DNA of 64,000 nt from Pseudomonas viridiflava (GCF_001642795.1 NZ_LKEH01000023.1:193-64192), one strand, 5' to 3'; shown: positions 37,703 to 47,767, counted from the stretch's first letter. A program made the numbers and translations. The notes: generated by a model from the sequence alone, not told the origin.

Positions 37703-38130
37703 GACAAGGCTTCTCTTTGCTTGTTCTGAAAGGGCATGCGACAGCTACGCTGGCTGCGGCGGGGTGGCGTGCAGAAGCGATTGTCCGGGGCAACTGTGCT
37801 GATAGGCACCAAAATTGCGTGTACAGGCAGTCTTGTCACCTGTAGAGGTCCAGCAAGATAACAAATTGTCTCAAAAAACACCTAGCGAGAACTTCGCAAG
37901 GGCAAAAAGAGAACCCGACGGTCGTTCTATGACGCAACGCCCGATATACTCGCAGGCTGTCAACCGCAGTGGGAATTTGTGCGAAAACGTCTGAATCAGC
38001 GGTTTTCGCAGAGTTTCCCTCAAGGGCCATCCCGGCGGCGGAACATACAATGTTCACGTGCAAGGGGTTGAATGGCGCCAGTCAACCGCGGCAAAAAATA
38101 ATAGAGTCATGGGTCAGAGGCACCCTAGGC
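37703..38130. promoter_or_regulatory. Intergenic promoter region of the MFS and thioesterase genes
   Basis: No gene is visible in these 428 bp. A good -10, TATACT (37945-37950), points rightwards. A hairpin GCGAAAAC / GTTTTCGC spans about 37981-38009 a little downstream, so the thioesterase mRNA may have a structured leader of about 170 bases. The reading frame of the thioesterase is open back to 37969, with another ATG at 38050, but this part has no family likeness. Confidence 0.45.
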
Positions 38131-38532
38131 ATGATCGAGCTCGAACAAGAAGATCCAACTCCGCAAGGCGATCTTGCGTTGCAAATCACGGCCCTTCCCC
38201 GTGAAACCAACGGCTTCGGCGATATATTCGGCGGCTGGCTGGTCTCCCAGATGGACCTGGCCGGCACGGCCATGGCCAGCAAAGTGGCAGGCGGGCGTGT
38301 CGCCACGGTTGCCATCGACCGCATGGCCTTTCTGGTGCCGGTGGCCGTCGGCGAACAGCTGTCCTTCTATACACGCACCCTCGAAGTCGGACGCACCTCG
38401 ATCAAGATGATGGTCGAAGTGTGGAGCGATGACCCTGTGACCAGCGAATGGCGCAAAGTCACCGAGGCGGTTTTCGTCTTTGTGGCCATCGACACCAGCG
38501 GCCGTACGCGTTCGGTTCCCGCGCGCCGCTGA
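38131..38532 (+). CDS. Acyl-CoA thioesterase, hotdog fold (YciA-like)
   Basis: A 133-residue single hotdog-domain thioesterase. The family pattern is GDLALQITALPRETNGFGDIFGGWLVSQMDLAGTAMASKVAGGRVATVAIDRMAFLVPVAVGEQLSFYTRTLEVGRTSIKMMVEVWSDD, with the N-x-x-G-D-I-F-G-G-W-x-x-x-x-M-D active site of YciA/acyl-CoA hydrolase types. It probably cleaves acyl-CoA esters as a hexamer. ATG 38131 gives the typical length; AGAGG is 12 bases upstream. Confidence 0.87.
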   Translation: MIELEQEDPTPQGDLALQITALPRETNGFGDIFGGWLVSQMDLAGTAMASKVAGGRVATVAIDRMAFLVPVAVGEQLSFYTRTLEVGRTSIKMMVEVWSDDPVTSEWRKVTEAVFVFVAIDTSGRTRSVPARR

Positions 38533-38641
38533 GCCGGTCCTGCCTGAGAGCTGGCGCCTGCAAGGGTCGCGGCCTCTCGGGTAAACTCATCCCGTCCATA
38601 ACGGTCTATTTTCGTCACGGCCCTTGAGTGAGAGATTTCGC

Positions 38642-39553
38642 ATGTCTACATCCCCGGTTGAATCCAGCGTCGAACCCGTCCAGTACGATGAACTGAACTG
38701 CTGGCGCATTCGTCATGGCGATGCAGAACTGATCGTCGCTCAGCAAGGTGCGCACATCCTCAGCTACCAGCGCGATGGCCAACAGCCTCTGGTCTGGCTG
38801 AACGAAGAAGCGGTCTTCAAGCAGGGCAAGCCGATTCGTACGGGCATGCCGATCTGCTGGCCGTGGTTCGGCAATCTGGAGCGCAACCCGGAAAGCGTGC
38901 AGGCGATGCGTCAAGGCGATGAGCCCGCCAAGGCCCACGGTGAAGTACGCGCGCTGGACTGGGAACTGCTGGGCGTCGGCGAAGATGGCCCCGCCTTGCT
39001 GGTGGAGTTCGTTCTGCCGCAGGCCGAAGGCAAATTGCCGGGCTGGCCGCACAACGTGGCGCTCAAGCTGAGCATTCGTCTGGACGATGCGCTGAATGTG
39101 AGCCTGATTAGCTACAACTGCGGCACCGAACCGGTCACCATCAGTCAGGCGCTGCACACCTACTTTGCGGTCAGCGACTCACGCCAGGTCAGCGTCGAAG
39201 GGCTGGACGGTTTGCGCTACATCGAAACCCTGGAGAACTGGGAAGAGCGTCAGCAGGCGGGTGATTTGACGTTCACCGGCGAAACCGACCGCATCTATCT
39301 AGATACACCCGGCCTGCTCAGCATTGTCGATCCGCAGTGGCAACGCCGTATCCAGATTCACAGCACCGGTTCGAACTCGGCCATCCTGTGGAACCCGTGG
39401 GTCGAAAAGACCGCACGCTTTACCGACATGGCGCCGGACGGCTGGCAGCGCATGGTCTGCGTCGAAACCGCCAACGTCATGAGCGACGTGGTGACGCTAG
39501 CACCGGATGACATGCATATTCTGGGTGTAAGCATCTGGAGCGAACCGCTCTAG
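38642..39553 (+). CDS. D-hexose-6-phosphate mutarotase (YeaD type)
   Basis: A 303-residue aldose-1-epimerase-fold enzyme. Family marks are ELIVAQQGAHILSYQ, GKPIRTGMPICWPWFGN and NPWVEKTARFTDMAPDGWQRMVCVETAN. It interconverts anomers of glucose-6-phosphate and related sugars. ATG 38642 (MSTSPVES) follows TGAGAGATTTCGC; a GTG at 38624 is less likely. It ends 12 bp from the convergent DUF3299 gene. Confidence 0.88.
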   Translation: MSTSPVESSVEPVQYDELNCWRIRHGDAELIVAQQGAHILSYQRDGQQPLVWLNEEAVFKQGKPIRTGMPICWPWFGNLERNPESVQAMRQGDEPAKAHGEVRALDWELLGVGEDGPALLVEFVLPQAEGKLPGWPHNVALKLSIRLDDALNVSLISYNCGTEPVTISQALHTYFAVSDSRQVSVEGLDGLRYIETLENWEERQQAGDLTFTGETDRIYLDTPGLLSIVDPQWQRRIQIHSTGSNSAILWNPWVEKTARFTDMAPDGWQRMVCVETANVMSDVVTLAPDDMHILGVSIWSEPL

Positions 39554-39565
39554 ATCGGCAACGCG

Positions 39566-40099
39566 TCAAAGGTCCGATTCAACAACGACCCGGACCTTGG
39601 CTGCATCCATCGCATAGGCCGCATCGGCCAGATCGTTACTGATCTTCTCGACCTTCAGGGTGCCTTCGACCCACAGCGGTGCGTAGATATCGTCCAGCTT
39701 CAAGCCCTTGGGGTAACGCACCAGCACCATTTGGTTGGGTGGCGGTGGCGGAACGTGGATGCAGGCGCCCGGATAAGGCACGAGAAAGAACAGCGTGCTG
39801 TGGCCTTTGGCATCGGTTTCGAGGGGCACAGGGTAACCGCCCAGACGAATGTTTTTGCCATTCATCGCGGCGACGGTCTTGGTGGAATACATGACAGCAG
39901 GCAAGCCCTTGCTCTGCTTCAATCCGCCCTTGCTGTCGAAGGTGCCCATCGCTTCAGGGGAGTTGTGATCAATCTCGGGCATGGCCTCGAGGGCCTTCTG
40001 GTCCGACTTGGGCATGAGTTCCAGCCAGTCGGTTTCCGGCATCTGGGCCTGTGCGAGCCCCGATACCAACAGAAAAGTCATTAACAGAAAGCGACGCAT
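39566..40099 (-). CDS. DUF3299 exported protein
   Basis: A 177-residue protein with a signal peptide (MRRFLLMTFLLVSGLAQAQ). The conserved part is NIRLGGYPVPLETDAKGHSTLFFLVPYPGACIHVPPPPPNQMVLVRYPKG, typical of DUF3299. The C-A-C-I-H-like GACIHVPPPP motif suggests metal or haem contact in the periplasm, but no function is established. ATG 40099 gives the proper signal peptide; no strong ribosome site is visible. Confidence 0.8.
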   Translation of the reverse strand: MRRFLLMTFLLVSGLAQAQMPETDWLELMPKSDQKALEAMPEIDHNSPEAMGTFDSKGGLKQSKGLPAVMYSTKTVAAMNGKNIRLGGYPVPLETDAKGHSTLFFLVPYPGACIHVPPPPPNQMVLVRYPKGLKLDDIYAPLWVEGTLKVEKISNDLADAAYAMDAAKVRVVVESDL

Positions 40100-40140
40100 G
40101 ATAGTGCTCGGCAAGGGGAAGAATAACTGCCGCGCATTCT

Positions 40141-40170
40141 AGCCCTCTGCGCAGTACAAAACAGAGGGCT
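40141..40170 (-). terminator. Hairpin after the GlsB-type gene
   Basis: AGCCCTCTG pairs with CAGAGGGCT across 12 bases, 13 bases beyond the stop of the GlsB-type gene. There is no good T-run, so it may act only partly. Confidence 0.5.
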
Positions 40171-40182
40171 GACGCTGGATTA

Positions 40183-40428
40183 TCAGCGCTTTTTGATCAT
40201 GCCATAGATGACCAGCAGGATAATTGCGCCGACCAGTGCGCCCAGGAAACCTGCGCCTTCGCCCGCCTGATAGATACCCAGAGCCTGGCCACCGTAGGTC
40301 GCAGCCAGCGAACCGGCGATACCCAACAGAATGGTCATGATCCAGCCCATGCTGTCATCGCCCGGCTTCAGAAAACGAGCCAGCAGGCCGACGATCAAGC
40401 CAATGAAGATGGTTCCGATGATACCCAT
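40183..40428 (-). CDS. GlsB/YeaQ/YmgE-family small membrane protein
   Basis: An 81-residue protein made of three hydrophobic helices: MGIIGTIFIGLIVGLLARFLKPG, MGWIMTILLGIAGSLAATYGG, and GFLGALVGAIILLVIYGMIKKR. The GDDSMGWIMTILLGIAGS stretch is the family core. Members are often stress-induced; function is unknown. ATG 40428 follows GAGGGAAATGGC. Upstream lies a REP pair. Confidence 0.88.
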   Translation of the reverse strand: MGIIGTIFIGLIVGLLARFLKPGDDSMGWIMTILLGIAGSLAATYGGQALGIYQAGEGAGFLGALVGAIILLVIYGMIKKR

Positions 40429-40766
40429 GCCATTTCCCTCTGTATGAATTGAACGTGCCACGACCCAATGCAGCCTTGGCTTACTGCTATCTGAGAACGG
40501 CGAAAGGGAATGGTTCCGGCGCAAATGAAGATTGGCGAATGATCGTGTCGCACGCTCTGCGCTCGTCGTTCTGCACACGTATAGCTGGATAACTGCAAAC
40601 GCTGTGGGAGGCGGCTTGCCGGCGATGCGTTTTCAGTCAACTCTTCAGTGACTGGACTGACGCTATCGCCGGCAAGCCGCCTCCCACAGTCCTGTGTTCA
40701 GCCAGCCTCTACCGCTTCAGACCCGCTTTCCAGAGCCTTTGTCAGCGGTGAGCATGAAAAGCTCGA
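40429..40766. other. Intergenic region with REP pair between the GlsB and purK genes
   Basis: No gene is visible. The region holds the promoter of the GlsB-type gene, the REP inverted pair (40602-40689), and about 75 bases beyond the purK stop without a clear terminator; the REP pair may serve as one. Confidence 0.6.
40602..40689. repeat. REP inverted pair (REPIN-like)
   Basis: A 25-base unit at 40602-40626 (core GGAGGCGGCTTGCCGGCG) is repeated exactly in inverse orientation at 40665-40689, with 38 bases between. A third, single copy is at 28203-28227. Pairs of this sort are mobilised by RAYT transposases, none of which is in this window. Confidence 0.85.
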
Positions 40767-41849
40767 TCAGCCCTTGATCAACGCTTCGACCAACCTCACC
40801 TGACGATTCAGCGTGGCGCGGTCGTGGCTGCGGACGGTGGCGTGACCGACCTTGCGGCCTGTCTTGAACGCCTTGCCGTAGTGGTGCAGGTGGCAGTCTT
40901 CAACCGCGATCACCTTGTCCACGGCAGGCACTTCACCGATGAAGTTCAGCATCGCGCTTTCGCCCACCTTGGCGGTAGAACCCAGCGGCAGGCCGGCGAC
41001 GGCACGCAGGTGGTTTTCGAACTGGCTGCACTCGGCGCCTTCGGTCGTCCAGTGGCCGGAATTGTGCACACGCGGCGCGATTTCGTTGGCTTTCAGGCCG
41101 CCATCGACTTCGAAGAATTCGAACGCCAGCACGCCCACATAATCCAGTTGCTTCAGCACGCGACCCGCATAGTCCTCGGCCAACGACTGCAACGGGTGAT
41201 CCGTGCTGGCGATGGACAGTCGCAGGATGCCGCTGTCATGGGTGTTGTGCACCAGCGGGTAGAAGCGGGTTTCCCCATCGCGTGCGCGCACGGCAATCAG
41301 CGACACTTCACCGGTGAACGGCACAAAGCCTTCCAGCAGGCACGGTACGCTGCCCAGCTCAGCGAAGGTGCCGACCACGTCGGCGGCCGAACGCAGAACC
41401 TTCTGACCCTTGCCGTCATAACCCAGCGTGCGGGTCTTGAGAACGGCTGGCAGACCGATGCTGGCCACCGCAGCGTCCAGGTCGGCTTGCGACTGAATGT
41501 CCGCAAAGTCAGGCGTCGGGATGCCCAGGTCCTTGAACATGCTTTTCTCGAACCAGCGATCCCGCGCAATGCGCAAGGCATCGGCGCTCGGGTAGACCGG
41601 CACGAACTGGGACAGGAACGCCACGGTCTCGGCCGGAACGCTCTCGAATTCGAACGTCACCAGATCGACTTCATCAGCCAACTGGCGCAGGTGATCCAGA
41701 TCACCGTAATCGGCACGCAGATGCTCGCCCAATGCCGCCGCACAAGCGTCCGGCGCAGGATCGAGGAAGGCGAAGTTCATGCCCAGCGGAGTGCCCGCCA
41801 GAGCCAACATGCGGCCCAGTTGGCCGCCACCGATTACACCGATCTTCAT
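40767..41849 (-). CDS. purK: 5-(carboxyamino)imidazole ribonucleotide synthase
   Basis: A 360-residue ATP-grasp enzyme that carboxylates AIR using ATP and bicarbonate in purine synthesis. Marks are MKIGVIGGGQLGRMLALAG at the start, LKTRTLGYDGKGQKVL in the ATP-binding part, FEFFEVDGGLKANEIAPRVHNSGHWT in the active site, and a C-terminal GRKVGHATVRS. It follows purE by 9 bp and is in operon with it. Confidence 0.95.
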   Translation of the reverse strand: MKIGVIGGGQLGRMLALAGTPLGMNFAFLDPAPDACAAALGEHLRADYGDLDHLRQLADEVDLVTFEFESVPAETVAFLSQFVPVYPSADALRIARDRWFEKSMFKDLGIPTPDFADIQSQADLDAAVASIGLPAVLKTRTLGYDGKGQKVLRSAADVVGTFAELGSVPCLLEGFVPFTGEVSLIAVRARDGETRFYPLVHNTHDSGILRLSIASTDHPLQSLAEDYAGRVLKQLDYVGVLAFEFFEVDGGLKANEIAPRVHNSGHWTTEGAECSQFENHLRAVAGLPLGSTAKVGESAMLNFIGEVPAVDKVIAVEDCHLHHYGKAFKTGRKVGHATVRSHDRATLNRQVRLVEALIKG

Positions 41850-41858
41850 GGAAAAACC

Positions 41859-42350
41859 TCAGGCGTGGCGTGGGTCTGGATTGTCCAGGACGCTGTCTGT
41901 CTGCTCGGCGCGGAATTTCTTCAGCGCAACGTGGAATTGCGGGTGTTTGGCGCCCAGGATGCTTGCCGACAGCAGGGCCGCATTGATCGCGCCCGCTTTG
42001 CCGATAGCCAGCGTTGCAACAGGGATACCGGCAGGCATCTGCACGATGGACAGCAGGGAGTCGACACCCGACAGCATCGACGACTGCACCGGAACGCCCA
42101 GCACAGGCAGGTGGGTCTTGGCCGCACACATGCCCGGCAAGTGAGCGGCACCACCGGCGCCCGCGATGATCACCTCGATACCGCGGCCTTCCGCTTCGTC
42201 GGCGTACTGGAACAGCAAATCCGGTGTGCGGTGCGCAGACACCACTTTCACTTCGTAGGGAATGCCGAGCTTTTCCAGCATGTCGGCGGTGTGGCTAAGG
42301 GTGGACCAATCGGACTTGGAGCCCATGATCACGCCAACCAGTGCGCTCAT
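41859..42350 (-). CDS. purE: 5-(carboxyamino)imidazole ribonucleotide mutase
   Basis: A 163-residue enzyme that moves the carboxyl group of N5-CAIR. Marks are [67 protein letters not shown] and [20 protein letters not shown] 42350 (MSALVGV) follows GAGAGGCACGACG. Its leader carries a terminator-like hairpin (see 42391-42425). Confidence 0.95.
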   Translation of the reverse strand: MSALVGVIMGSKSDWSTLSHTADMLEKLGIPYEVKVVSAHRTPDLLFQYADEAEGRGIEVIIAGAGGAAHLPGMCAAKTHLPVLGVPVQSSMLSGVDSLLSIVQMPAGIPVATLAIGKAGAINAALLSASILGAKHPQFHVALKKFRAEQTDSVLDNPDPRHA

Positions 42351-42713
42351 CGTCGTGCCTCTCATCGGGCGCCCGCAGGCGCATCTAAAAACAACAAGCC
42401 ACGCAGGAGGACCGGCGTGGCTTGCTGTACGAATAATGACCGATTCAACCGGCCAAAGGCCGCGCAGTATACCTCAAAGCGCCAGGATGACAGCCCCCTC
42501 GACGACCATCCGCACAAGGTTTTTGCAAAGCCTGCGACGGGTGAGGCATGGGACGACACCTGGAGCCGTTCACGGCCCGCAACATCTCGCAAACAAGACT
42601 ACAGCAGCCGCTGCCCATCCCGACTGCCGGCCGCCGAGCATTGCTATTAAGTACTGATGACCTGACCCGGTACGGGCAGGCAGACCCTTAGACCTACTCA
42701 AGGATGAGTATTC
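42351..42713. promoter_or_regulatory. purE leader and promoter; upstream region of the metzincin gene
   Basis: On the minus strand a -10 TATACT lies at 42466-42471, implying a leader of about 105 bases for purE. The hairpin described separately lies in that leader. Towards the right, the region ends in CAAGGATGAGTATTC, the ribosome site of the protease gene. No gene is visible; a 76-codon minus-strand frame here has no family look. Confidence 0.55.
42391..42425 (-). terminator. Terminator-like hairpin in the purE leader
   Basis: On the minus strand CAAGCCACGC pairs with GCGTGGCTTG across a ten-base loop and is followed by TTGTTTTTAG. It lies about 40 bases before the purE start, between promoter and gene, so it could act as an attenuator. 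Confidence 0.55.
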
Positions 42714-43349
42714 ATGTTGAAAACCGTAACAGGATCCCTGCTGTTGATCGCTGCGCTTCTGATGGGCCAGAGCGCACTGGCTGATGGACCCGCCGCAAAA
42801 CGCCCGCTGTTTCTCTTTCTGTTTCTGCACGACGATGTCAGAGAAAACGACCTTGAGCGTCTCGCCAAGGATTACATCACCTGGTTCGTGAAAGACCTTG
42901 AAAGCTTCACGCATCGGCGTGTCCAGCTGGAGTTCATCCGCCATGTCCCGACATTGACGGACTTCGCTTATAAAGGTGACGATCTGGAAAGGATCTCAAT
43001 GGATTTCAGGAATCGCGTCGATCAGTACATCAATGCGCGAAACCTGCCCAACAACCCGACGACCAAATACATGCTGCTGACTCAGGACATGATCAACCGG
43101 GAGGTAGGAGGCGTTGCGCTCATCAAGGGCTACACGGCCATCGCGTCATTGACGACCTATAACGCCACCGCACACGAACTGGGCCATATGCTCGACGGGA
43201 CCCACGAAGCGGCAGAGGTTCTGTACCGCGGCGGCTGGTGGTGTGAGACCAATATGCTGGAGGTCCGCAATCAGATTCGCGCCAACTGCTACGTCTACAG
43301 CAACGAGAACAAGCGGCGCATCGAAGCTCACCTCAGTCAGTATCCCTGA
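42714..43349 (+). CDS. Small exported metzincin-like metalloprotease
   Basis: A 211-residue protein with a signal peptide (MLKTVTGSLLLIAALLMGQSALA, cleavage about residue 23). It carries the complete metzincin zinc motif H154-E-L-G-H158-MLDGT-H164, followed by a possible Met-turn M181 (CETNML). Two cysteines, C177 and C192, are placed like the disulphide around the Met-turn in reprolysins (M12B); the C-terminal ANCYVYSNENKRRIEAHLSQ resembles their FSNCS stretch. The protein would be a minimal catalytic domain with no propeptide or binding domain. I do not know a characterised homologue. It stands alone, with CAAGGATGAG before the ATG. Confidence 0.8.
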   Translation: MLKTVTGSLLLIAALLMGQSALADGPAAKRPLFLFLFLHDDVRENDLERLAKDYITWFVKDLESFTHRRVQLEFIRHVPTLTDFAYKGDDLERISMDFRNRVDQYINARNLPNNPTTKYMLLTQDMINREVGGVALIKGYTAIASLTTYNATAHELGHMLDGTHEAAEVLYRGGWWCETNMLEVRNQIRANCYVYSNENKRRIEAHLSQYP

Positions 43350-43356
43350 CCGAAAC

Positions 43357-43382
43357 ACGGGCCGCTCCTGCGAGTGGCCCGT
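43357..43382. terminator. Bidirectional hairpin between protease and LysR genes
   Basis: ACGGGCCGCTC pairs with GAGTGGCCCGT (one wobble) across CTGC. It lies between two convergent genes and can serve both. Confidence 0.6.
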
Positions 43383-43389
43383 CATGCAA

Positions 43390-44295
43390 TCACTCCTGAG
43401 CGGCCGCGCTTTCCAGTTTGCGCCACAGCAATCGCACATTGGCCTTGCGCACCAGTGCGCAGCGGTACAGACGAATCTCCAGCGGCACATGCCATTCCGG
43501 GCCGCCGCACACCACCAGCTCACCACGCGCCAGCTCGGCACGAACGCTCAACTGCGGCACCCAGGCAATGCCCAGCCCTTCCAGCGCCATGCTTTTCAGG
43601 CTGTCGGCCATGGCCGTCTCGTAAACCGTGGTGAAACGCAGGTTGCGCTGGCGCAGCAGCATGTTCACCGAGCGACCCAGAAAGGCACCGGCGCTGTACG
43701 CCAGCAGCGGCACGCTGGCCTCACCGTCCATATCGAACAGCGGCTGGCCCTGAGCATCGGCGGCGCAGACCGGCAGCATCTGGGTCTGCCCCAGGTGCAG
43801 GGACGGGAAGATCTCGGCGTCCATCTGCAACGCAGCGTCAGGATCATAAAACGCCAGCATCAGGTCGCAGCCGCCTTCACGCAAGGCATGAACCGCATCG
43901 CCCACGTTGGTCGCAACCAGTCGGGTCGCGATATTCAGGCCTTCATTACGAAGCTGCGCAATCCAGCGTGGAAAGAAGCCCAGTGCCAGAGAATGCGCCG
44001 CCGCGACCTGCATCACCTCACCCTGCCCGCCTTCCAGGTGATGCAGATGGCGCACCACCTCACCCAACTGCTCGACCACCGTACGTGCCGTGACCAGAAA
44101 CAGTTGCCCCGCAGCCGTCAGTTCGACGGGCGTGCGCGACCGATTGACCAGCGTCAGCCCGAGCGCGGCTTCAAGGCTGCGGATACGCCGACTGAACGCC
44201 GGTTGCGTCACGAAGCGACGCTCGGCGGCCTGGGAAAAACTGCGGGTTGCAGCCAGAGCGCTGAAATCCTCCAACCACTTGCTTTCCAGATTCAT
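43390..44295 (-). CDS. LysR-family regulator next to aspA
   Basis: A 301-residue LysR protein. The helix-turn-helix is FSALAATRSFSQAAERRFVTQPAFSRRIRSLEAALGLTLVNRS (residues ~8-50), with a normal effector domain. ATG 44295 (MNLESKWLEDF) follows GGGAGGACCTG; a much longer open frame upstream is not protein-like. It is divergent from aspA, with a TATGC-N7-GCATA operator between. It probably controls aspA and itself; effector unknown. In P. aeruginosa a LysR gene also precedes aspA. Confidence 0.87.
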   Translation of the reverse strand: MNLESKWLEDFSALAATRSFSQAAERRFVTQPAFSRRIRSLEAALGLTLVNRSRTPVELTAAGQLFLVTARTVVEQLGEVVRHLHHLEGGQGEVMQVAAAHSLALGFFPRWIAQLRNEGLNIATRLVATNVGDAVHALREGGCDLMLAFYDPDAALQMDAEIFPSLHLGQTQMLPVCAADAQGQPLFDMDGEASVPLLAYSAGAFLGRSVNMLLRQRNLRFTTVYETAMADSLKSMALEGLGIAWVPQLSVRAELARGELVVCGGPEWHVPLEIRLYRCALVRKANVRLLWRKLESAAAQE

Positions 44296-44467
44296 CAGGT
44301 CCTCCCGGACAATGGCTGACTGCATCAACAGGCGACTGCGGTTAGAGACGATGCCTTTCGCGATGACGCTACAAAAACCTTTTACGTCCTGTCCGCGACA
44401 AGAACATGTGAGGGTGCGACATTTTGTCCCCTTTACGCACGGCACAAAAGCCGAGTCACACACCTGT

Positions 44468-44484
44468 TATGCCGTTTGTGCATA
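44468..44484. promoter_or_regulatory. Probable LysR operator between the LysR gene and aspA
   Basis: TATGC-CGTTTGT-GCATA is a perfect 5-7-5 inverted repeat that fits the T-N11-A rule of LysR sites. It lies 97 bp before aspA and 173 bp before the LysR gene. Confidence 0.5.
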
Positions 44485-44580
44485 GCCCAGCGTTTAACAG
44501 CATTGGTCAATTTTAAACGCAAAGCCCACCATCCGCTGCGTTCCGGCATCGTCCGTACCTAATTTGAGACTTTTTTTATC

Positions 44581-46005
<1,425 letters not shown>

Positions 46006-46037
46006 CAGGCAGTGATCTGCGCAACGAGCTCACCAGA

Positions 46038-46102
46038 TTGAGGGCCTAGACACCCCTCAATTTTTTGAGGGTCTGGGAGTGATTCTCCAGACCCTTTTTT
46101 TT
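46038..46102 (+). terminator. Two consecutive Rho-independent terminators after aspA
   Basis: The first hairpin TTGAGGG/CCCTCAA (46038-46060) is followed by TTTTTT. The second, GGGTCTGG / CCAGACCC (46069-46094), is followed by eight T. The second is very strong. Confidence 0.9.
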
Positions 46103-46288
46103 GCCTGCTGGCAAAAAGTGGATCCGATAGCGATTCACAGCCTCTGGCACAACGCTTTGCGGAGTTATCCACAGAGCATTCATTCAGCGCCGTAAATGAA
46201 GAATCAGTCCCACAAGAAAGCGGCTACAGACGTAAAAACTTTGCACCGGTATAGTGCGCCCCCTCAAAAGTAGCGAGGAATAACAAAA

Positions 46289-47740
46289 ATGCTGGAAATG
46301 ATTAACGACTTCCTCTCCGGTAAAGTACTGATCGTACTTATCGTAGGCCTGGGTAGTTACTTCACGATCCGCTCACGTTTCGTTCAGTTTCGACACTTTT
46401 TCCATATGTTTGCGGTATTCCGCGACAGCTTGAAGAGCAGCGCAGGTCAACTGAGTTCCTTTCAGGCCCTGATGCTCAGCCTCGCAGGCCGCGTAGGTGC
46501 GGGTAACATCGCAGGCGTCGGTATTGCAGTAACACTTGGCGGCCCGGGTGCCGTGTTCTGGATGTGGGTGACCGCACTGGTCGGCATGTCCAGCAGCTTC
46601 ATCGAGTGTTCCCTCGCTCAGCTCTACAAACGCAAGGACTCCGAAGGCCAGTTCCGTGGCGGTCCGGCGTTCTACATCCAGCACGGCCTGGGCAAGCGCT
46701 GGCTGGGCATGGTCATGGCGGTTCTGCTGCTGGTGACTTTCGGTTTCGCCTTCAATGGCCTGCAATCGCACGCTGTGACCGACTCCCTCAAAAGCGCCTT
46801 CGGCGTTGACACCATGACCACCGGTATCTGCCTGGTCGTGCTGCTGGGTCTGGCGTTCATTGGCGGCATCAAGCGTATCGCTGCGATCTCCGACCTGCTG
46901 GTACCGGTCAAGACCCTGATCTACATCGCAGTCACTGTCTACGTGATCGTTCTGCAGATTGATCACGTTCCAGCCATGTTGATGACCATCGTGCGCAGCG
47001 CCTTCGGTCTTGACCCGGTGTTCGGCGGTCTGGTCGGCAGCGCAATCGTCATGGGCGTCAAGCGTGGCGTGTTTGCCAACGAAGCCGGTCTGGGCAGTGC
47101 TCCAAACGTGGCTGCGGTCGCTCAGGTCGAGCACCCGGTTGCCCAGGGCGTGGTTCAGGCATTCAGCGTGTTCCTCGACACATTCGTCATCTGCACCTGC
47201 ACCGCCCTGCTGATTCTGCTGTCCGGTATCTATGACGTTGGCTACGACGGCAACGGTATCGTGCTCGCACAGAACTCGCTGGCTGCCGTGGTCGGTGACT
47301 GGGGCCGCATCTTCATCAGCGTGGCACTGGCGCTGTTCGTATTCACCTCGATCCTCTACAACTACTATCTGGGTGAAAACAGCCTGCGTTTCCTGTTCGG
47401 CGAGAAGAAGAACGCGATCATCGGCTACCGCATCGCGGTACTGGTGCTGATTCTGTGGGGCGCGGTGGTCGACCTGAAAGATGTGCTGGCCTTCGCCGAC
47501 ATCACCATGACCATGCTGGCCTTCGTCAACCTGATTGCACTGGCGATGCTGTTCAAGATCGTGAAGCGTATTCTGGGCGACTACGATGCCCAGCGTCGCG
47601 CAGGCATCAAAACGCCGGTGTTCGATTCCAGCAAGTTCCCTGATCTGGATCTGGACCGCAACGCATGGCCAGCCAACCCGTCGCAGACGCCGGTTCATGA
47701 TGCTGAAGTGGCAGGCAAGCCTGCTCCAGAAGCACGCTAA
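46289..47740 (+). CDS. Alanine/glycine:cation symporter (AGCS family)
   Basis: A 483-residue membrane protein of the sodium/alanine symporter family. Marks are FQALMLSLAGRVGAGNIAGVGIAVTLGGPGAVFWMW near the N-terminus, GSAIVMGVKRGVFANEAGLGSAPNVAAVAQVEHPVAQG in the middle, and about ten hydrophobic helices. It likely imports small amino acids with Na+ or H+. The ATG at 46289 follows GCGAGGAATAAC, with TATAGT as probable -10. The asparaginase gene follows 27 bp later, so the two are co-transcribed. Confidence 0.9.
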   Translation: MLEMINDFLSGKVLIVLIVGLGSYFTIRSRFVQFRHFFHMFAVFRDSLKSSAGQLSSFQALMLSLAGRVGAGNIAGVGIAVTLGGPGAVFWMWVTALVGMSSSFIECSLAQLYKRKDSEGQFRGGPAFYIQHGLGKRWLGMVMAVLLLVTFGFAFNGLQSHAVTDSLKSAFGVDTMTTGICLVVLLGLAFIGGIKRIAAISDLLVPVKTLIYIAVTVYVIVLQIDHVPAMLMTIVRSAFGLDPVFGGLVGSAIVMGVKRGVFANEAGLGSAPNVAAVAQVEHPVAQGVVQAFSVFLDTFVICTCTALLILLSGIYDVGYDGNGIVLAQNSLAAVVGDWGRIFISVALALFVFTSILYNYYLGENSLRFLFGEKKNAIIGYRIAVLVLILWGAVVDLKDVLAFADITMTMLAFVNLIALAMLFKIVKRILGDYDAQRRAGIKTPVFDSSKFPDLDLDRNAWPANPSQTPVHDAEVAGKPAPEAR

Positions 47741-47767
47741 GCACACAACGCCATAAGGAGAAGAATC

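Noticed and set aside
37969..38130. N-terminal extension of the thioesterase
   Set aside because: The frame is open but has no hotdog-family likeness; it probably reflects an untranslated leader.
42362..42592. 76-codon frame in the purE leader, considered as a leader peptide
   Set aside because: Its start lies upstream of the likely promoter and it crosses the hairpin; no ribosome site.
40824..42650. 608-codon open frame on the plus strand over purK-purE
   Set aside because: It mirrors purK and purE, which are certain; the translation is histidine/arginine/glutamine-rich and low in motif content, typical of antisense frames in GC-rich DNA.
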